Source: CAYXRK01 sp964467615
Lineage (GTDB): Bacteria; Hydrogenedentota; Hydrogenedentia; Hydrogenedentales; GCA-2746185
NCBI GenBank assembly: GCA_964467615.1
Contig: CAYXRK010000237.1
Coordinates: 1 to 6,368 of the forward strand
Reading direction: 5' to 3'
Length of the DNA stretch: 6,368 bases
The translations under genes were made by a program, and so were the position numbers. Within the stretch, counting starts at the first letter, position 1. Each line of letters starts with the position of its first letter. Below are positions 5,330-6,368 of this stretch, piece after piece. The notes under the pieces are model-generated. The model saw only the letters and a list, made by a program, of their open reading frames with translations. It was not told the origin of the DNA and made no database searches.

Positions 5330-6262
5330 ATGCGGATCGTTTTCTTCGGCACGCCCGAACTGGCCGTACCTTCGCTCGCGATTCTTCGCGAACACCATGA
5401 TGTCGTAGCGCTCGTCTGCCAGCCGGATCGGCCCCAAGGCCGTAGCGACAAACCGGTCCCTCCCTCGACCAAAGAACTGGCGCTCGAACGCGGCATTCGC
5501 ATGCACCAGCCGACGAAACTGAACGACGGCGCATTTGAGAAATGGCTGCGCGAGACGAGGCCCGAGTTGTGCGCGCTGGTGGCGTATGGGCGCATCCTAA
5601 AGCAGCCCATATTGGACGTGCCCGCGCATGGTTTCCTCAACGTGCATCCGAGTTTGTTGCCGAAATACCGGGGTCCCTCACCGATTCAAACGGCCGTTCG
5701 CAATGGCGAGACGAAAACCGGCGTGACCATCATGCGACTGGACGCCGGAATGGACACGGGCGACATGCTGCTCCAGCGCGCTACCGACATCCCGGATGAC
5801 GACAACGCCGAAACGCTGACCGCGCGTGTGGCCCAAATCGGCGCGGATATGCTCCTGGAAGCCGTCGGTCTGGTCGAAACGGGCGAGGCCACATTTATGC
5901 CGCAGGACCACTCGCTCGCGACGGTAACGACGCTTTGGAAGAAGGAAGACGGCGGTATTCGCTGGGGGGAGAGCGCGCGATCCCTACGCAATCTCGTGCG
6001 CGCGTGCGTTCCGTGGCCAGTGGCGTATTGCCGGTTCGGCGGCGAGGTGCTGCGAATTCACGAAGCCGAGGCGATAGACATTGCGGCTGATGCGCCGCCG
6101 GGAACTGTCTCGGGGATCGAGACGACGCGGATCCTCGTAGCGACCGGCGACGGTACTCTCGCGATCACGCGGCTCCAAGCGACGGGAAGGAAGGCCATGC
6201 CAACAGGCGATTTTCTTCGCGGCAACCGAATCGAAACGGGCGACCGTTTCGAGGATGGCTAA
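5330..6262 (+). CDS. fmt: Methionyl-tRNA formyltransferase
   Basis: The 310-residue enzyme, close to the usual 315, moves the formyl group of 10-formyl-THF onto the amino group of Met-tRNAfMet for translation initiation in the cytoplasm. The N-terminal Rossmann-type domain begins MRIVFFGTPELAVPSL (1-16). The catalytic set is intact: Asn104 and His106 in LNVHPSLLPKYRG (103-115) and Asp142 in AGMDTGDML (139-147), with the SLLP motif at 108-111 and AYGRIL (85-90). The C-terminal tRNA-binding barrel (about 205-305) ends with LQATGRKAMPTGDFLRG (282-298), a standard signature. The start is fixed by the conserved N-terminus, yet no Shine-Dalgarno sequence is visible in the 9 nt after the ybaB stop, so translation may depend on coupling to ybaB. 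The next gene, rsmB, starts 3 nt after the stop. The deformylase gene def, a frequent neighbour, is not in the window. Confidence 0.97.
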   Translation: MRIVFFGTPELAVPSLAILREHHDVVALVCQPDRPQGRSDKPVPPSTKELALERGIRMHQPTKLNDGAFEKWLRETRPELCALVAYGRILKQPILDVPAHGFLNVHPSLLPKYRGPSPIQTAVRNGETKTGVTIMRLDAGMDTGDMLLQRATDIPDDDNAETLTARVAQIGADMLLEAVGLVETGEATFMPQDHSLATVTTLWKKEDGGIRWGESARSLRNLVRACVPWPVAYCRFGGEVLRIHEAEAIDIAADAPPGTVSGIETTRILVATGDGTLAITRLQATGRKAMPTGDFLRGNRIETGDRFEDG

Positions 6263-6265
6263 TCG

Positions 6266-6368
6266 ATGCCGGTCGATCCCGTCCGCGATGCTGCCATCGA
6301 CGTCTTGTTGCGCGTGTTCGAGCGGGACGTCTATCTCAGTCGCTCGCTCGACAAGACCTTGCGGCGCA
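6266..6368 (+). CDS. rsmB: 16S rRNA (cytosine-5) methyltransferase RsmB, N-terminal fragment
   Basis: Only the first 34 codons are present; the gene runs off the window. The peptide MPVDPVRDAAIDVLLRVFER continues with DVYLSRSLDKTLRR. The pattern R-x-A-A-x-x-V-L-x-x-V, then a polar turn and a second helix with L-x-x-x-L, matches the NusB-like RNA-binding domain that opens RsmB (Sun/Fmu), which methylates C967 of 16S rRNA. The position directly after fmt, 3 nt past its stop, is the conserved fmt-rsmB order and is the main support. A GAGGAT at 6251-6256 lies about 9-11 nt before the ATG. The catalytic SAM-dependent domain is not visible, so a stand-alone NusB cannot be wholly ruled out. Confidence 0.8.
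   Translation, partial: MPVDPVRDAAIDVLLRVFERDVYLSRSLDKTLRR

Overview
The window reads as an ordinary chromosomal segment of a high-GC bacterium with a Gram-negative-type lifestyle. Evidence is the strongly GC-biased third codon positions, Shine-Dalgarno-led genes, one exported peptidase, and a dRS3-like palindromic repeat common in proteobacterial and environmental genomes. The mixture of a WS/DGAT acyltransferase, a carboxypeptidase-Q-like M28 peptidase and a ybaB-fmt-rsmB cluster would fit a PVC/Hydrogenedentota/Planctomycetota-like organism. That placement is inference with low confidence, because there is no rRNA or other decisive marker here.

Layout from left to right. 1-158: non-coding, dominated by a large perfect inverted repeat (23-51 / 77-105) just past the 3' end of gcvT. 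159-1232 (-): gcvT, T-protein of the glycine cleavage system. 1271-2848 (-): a 525-residue wax ester synthase/diacylglycerol acyltransferase, 38 nt upstream of gcvT and probably co-transcribed with it. 2849-2981: divergent intergenic region with a possible -10 box for the acyltransferase and a nested palindrome in the leader of the next gene. 2982-4586 (+): secreted M28 zinc metallopeptidase resembling carboxypeptidase Q. 4622-4879 (-): small DUF2442 protein, convergent with the peptidase and divergent from ybaB. 4961-5320 (+): ybaB nucleoid-associated protein with a GTG start. 5330-6262 (+): fmt, methionyl-tRNA formyltransferase. 6266-6368 (+): the first 34 codons of rsmB, cut by the window end.

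Three transcription units are likely: acyltransferase-gcvT leftwards, the peptidase alone rightwards, and ybaB-fmt-rsmB rightwards; the DUF2442 gene is a separate leftward unit. The last cluster concerns translation initiation and ribosome maturation. GcvT makes methylene-THF and Fmt consumes 10-formyl-THF, so both touch one-carbon metabolism, but they lie in different units and nothing shows they are linked.

I found no mobile element, CRISPR array, defence system or RNA gene, and nothing that convincingly looks like an undescribed system. The points worth a second look are modest: the palindromic repeat and its possible degenerate neighbour, the unusual gene pairings, the orphan DUF2442 gene, two strong intragenic hairpins, and the palindromic leader of the peptidase gene.
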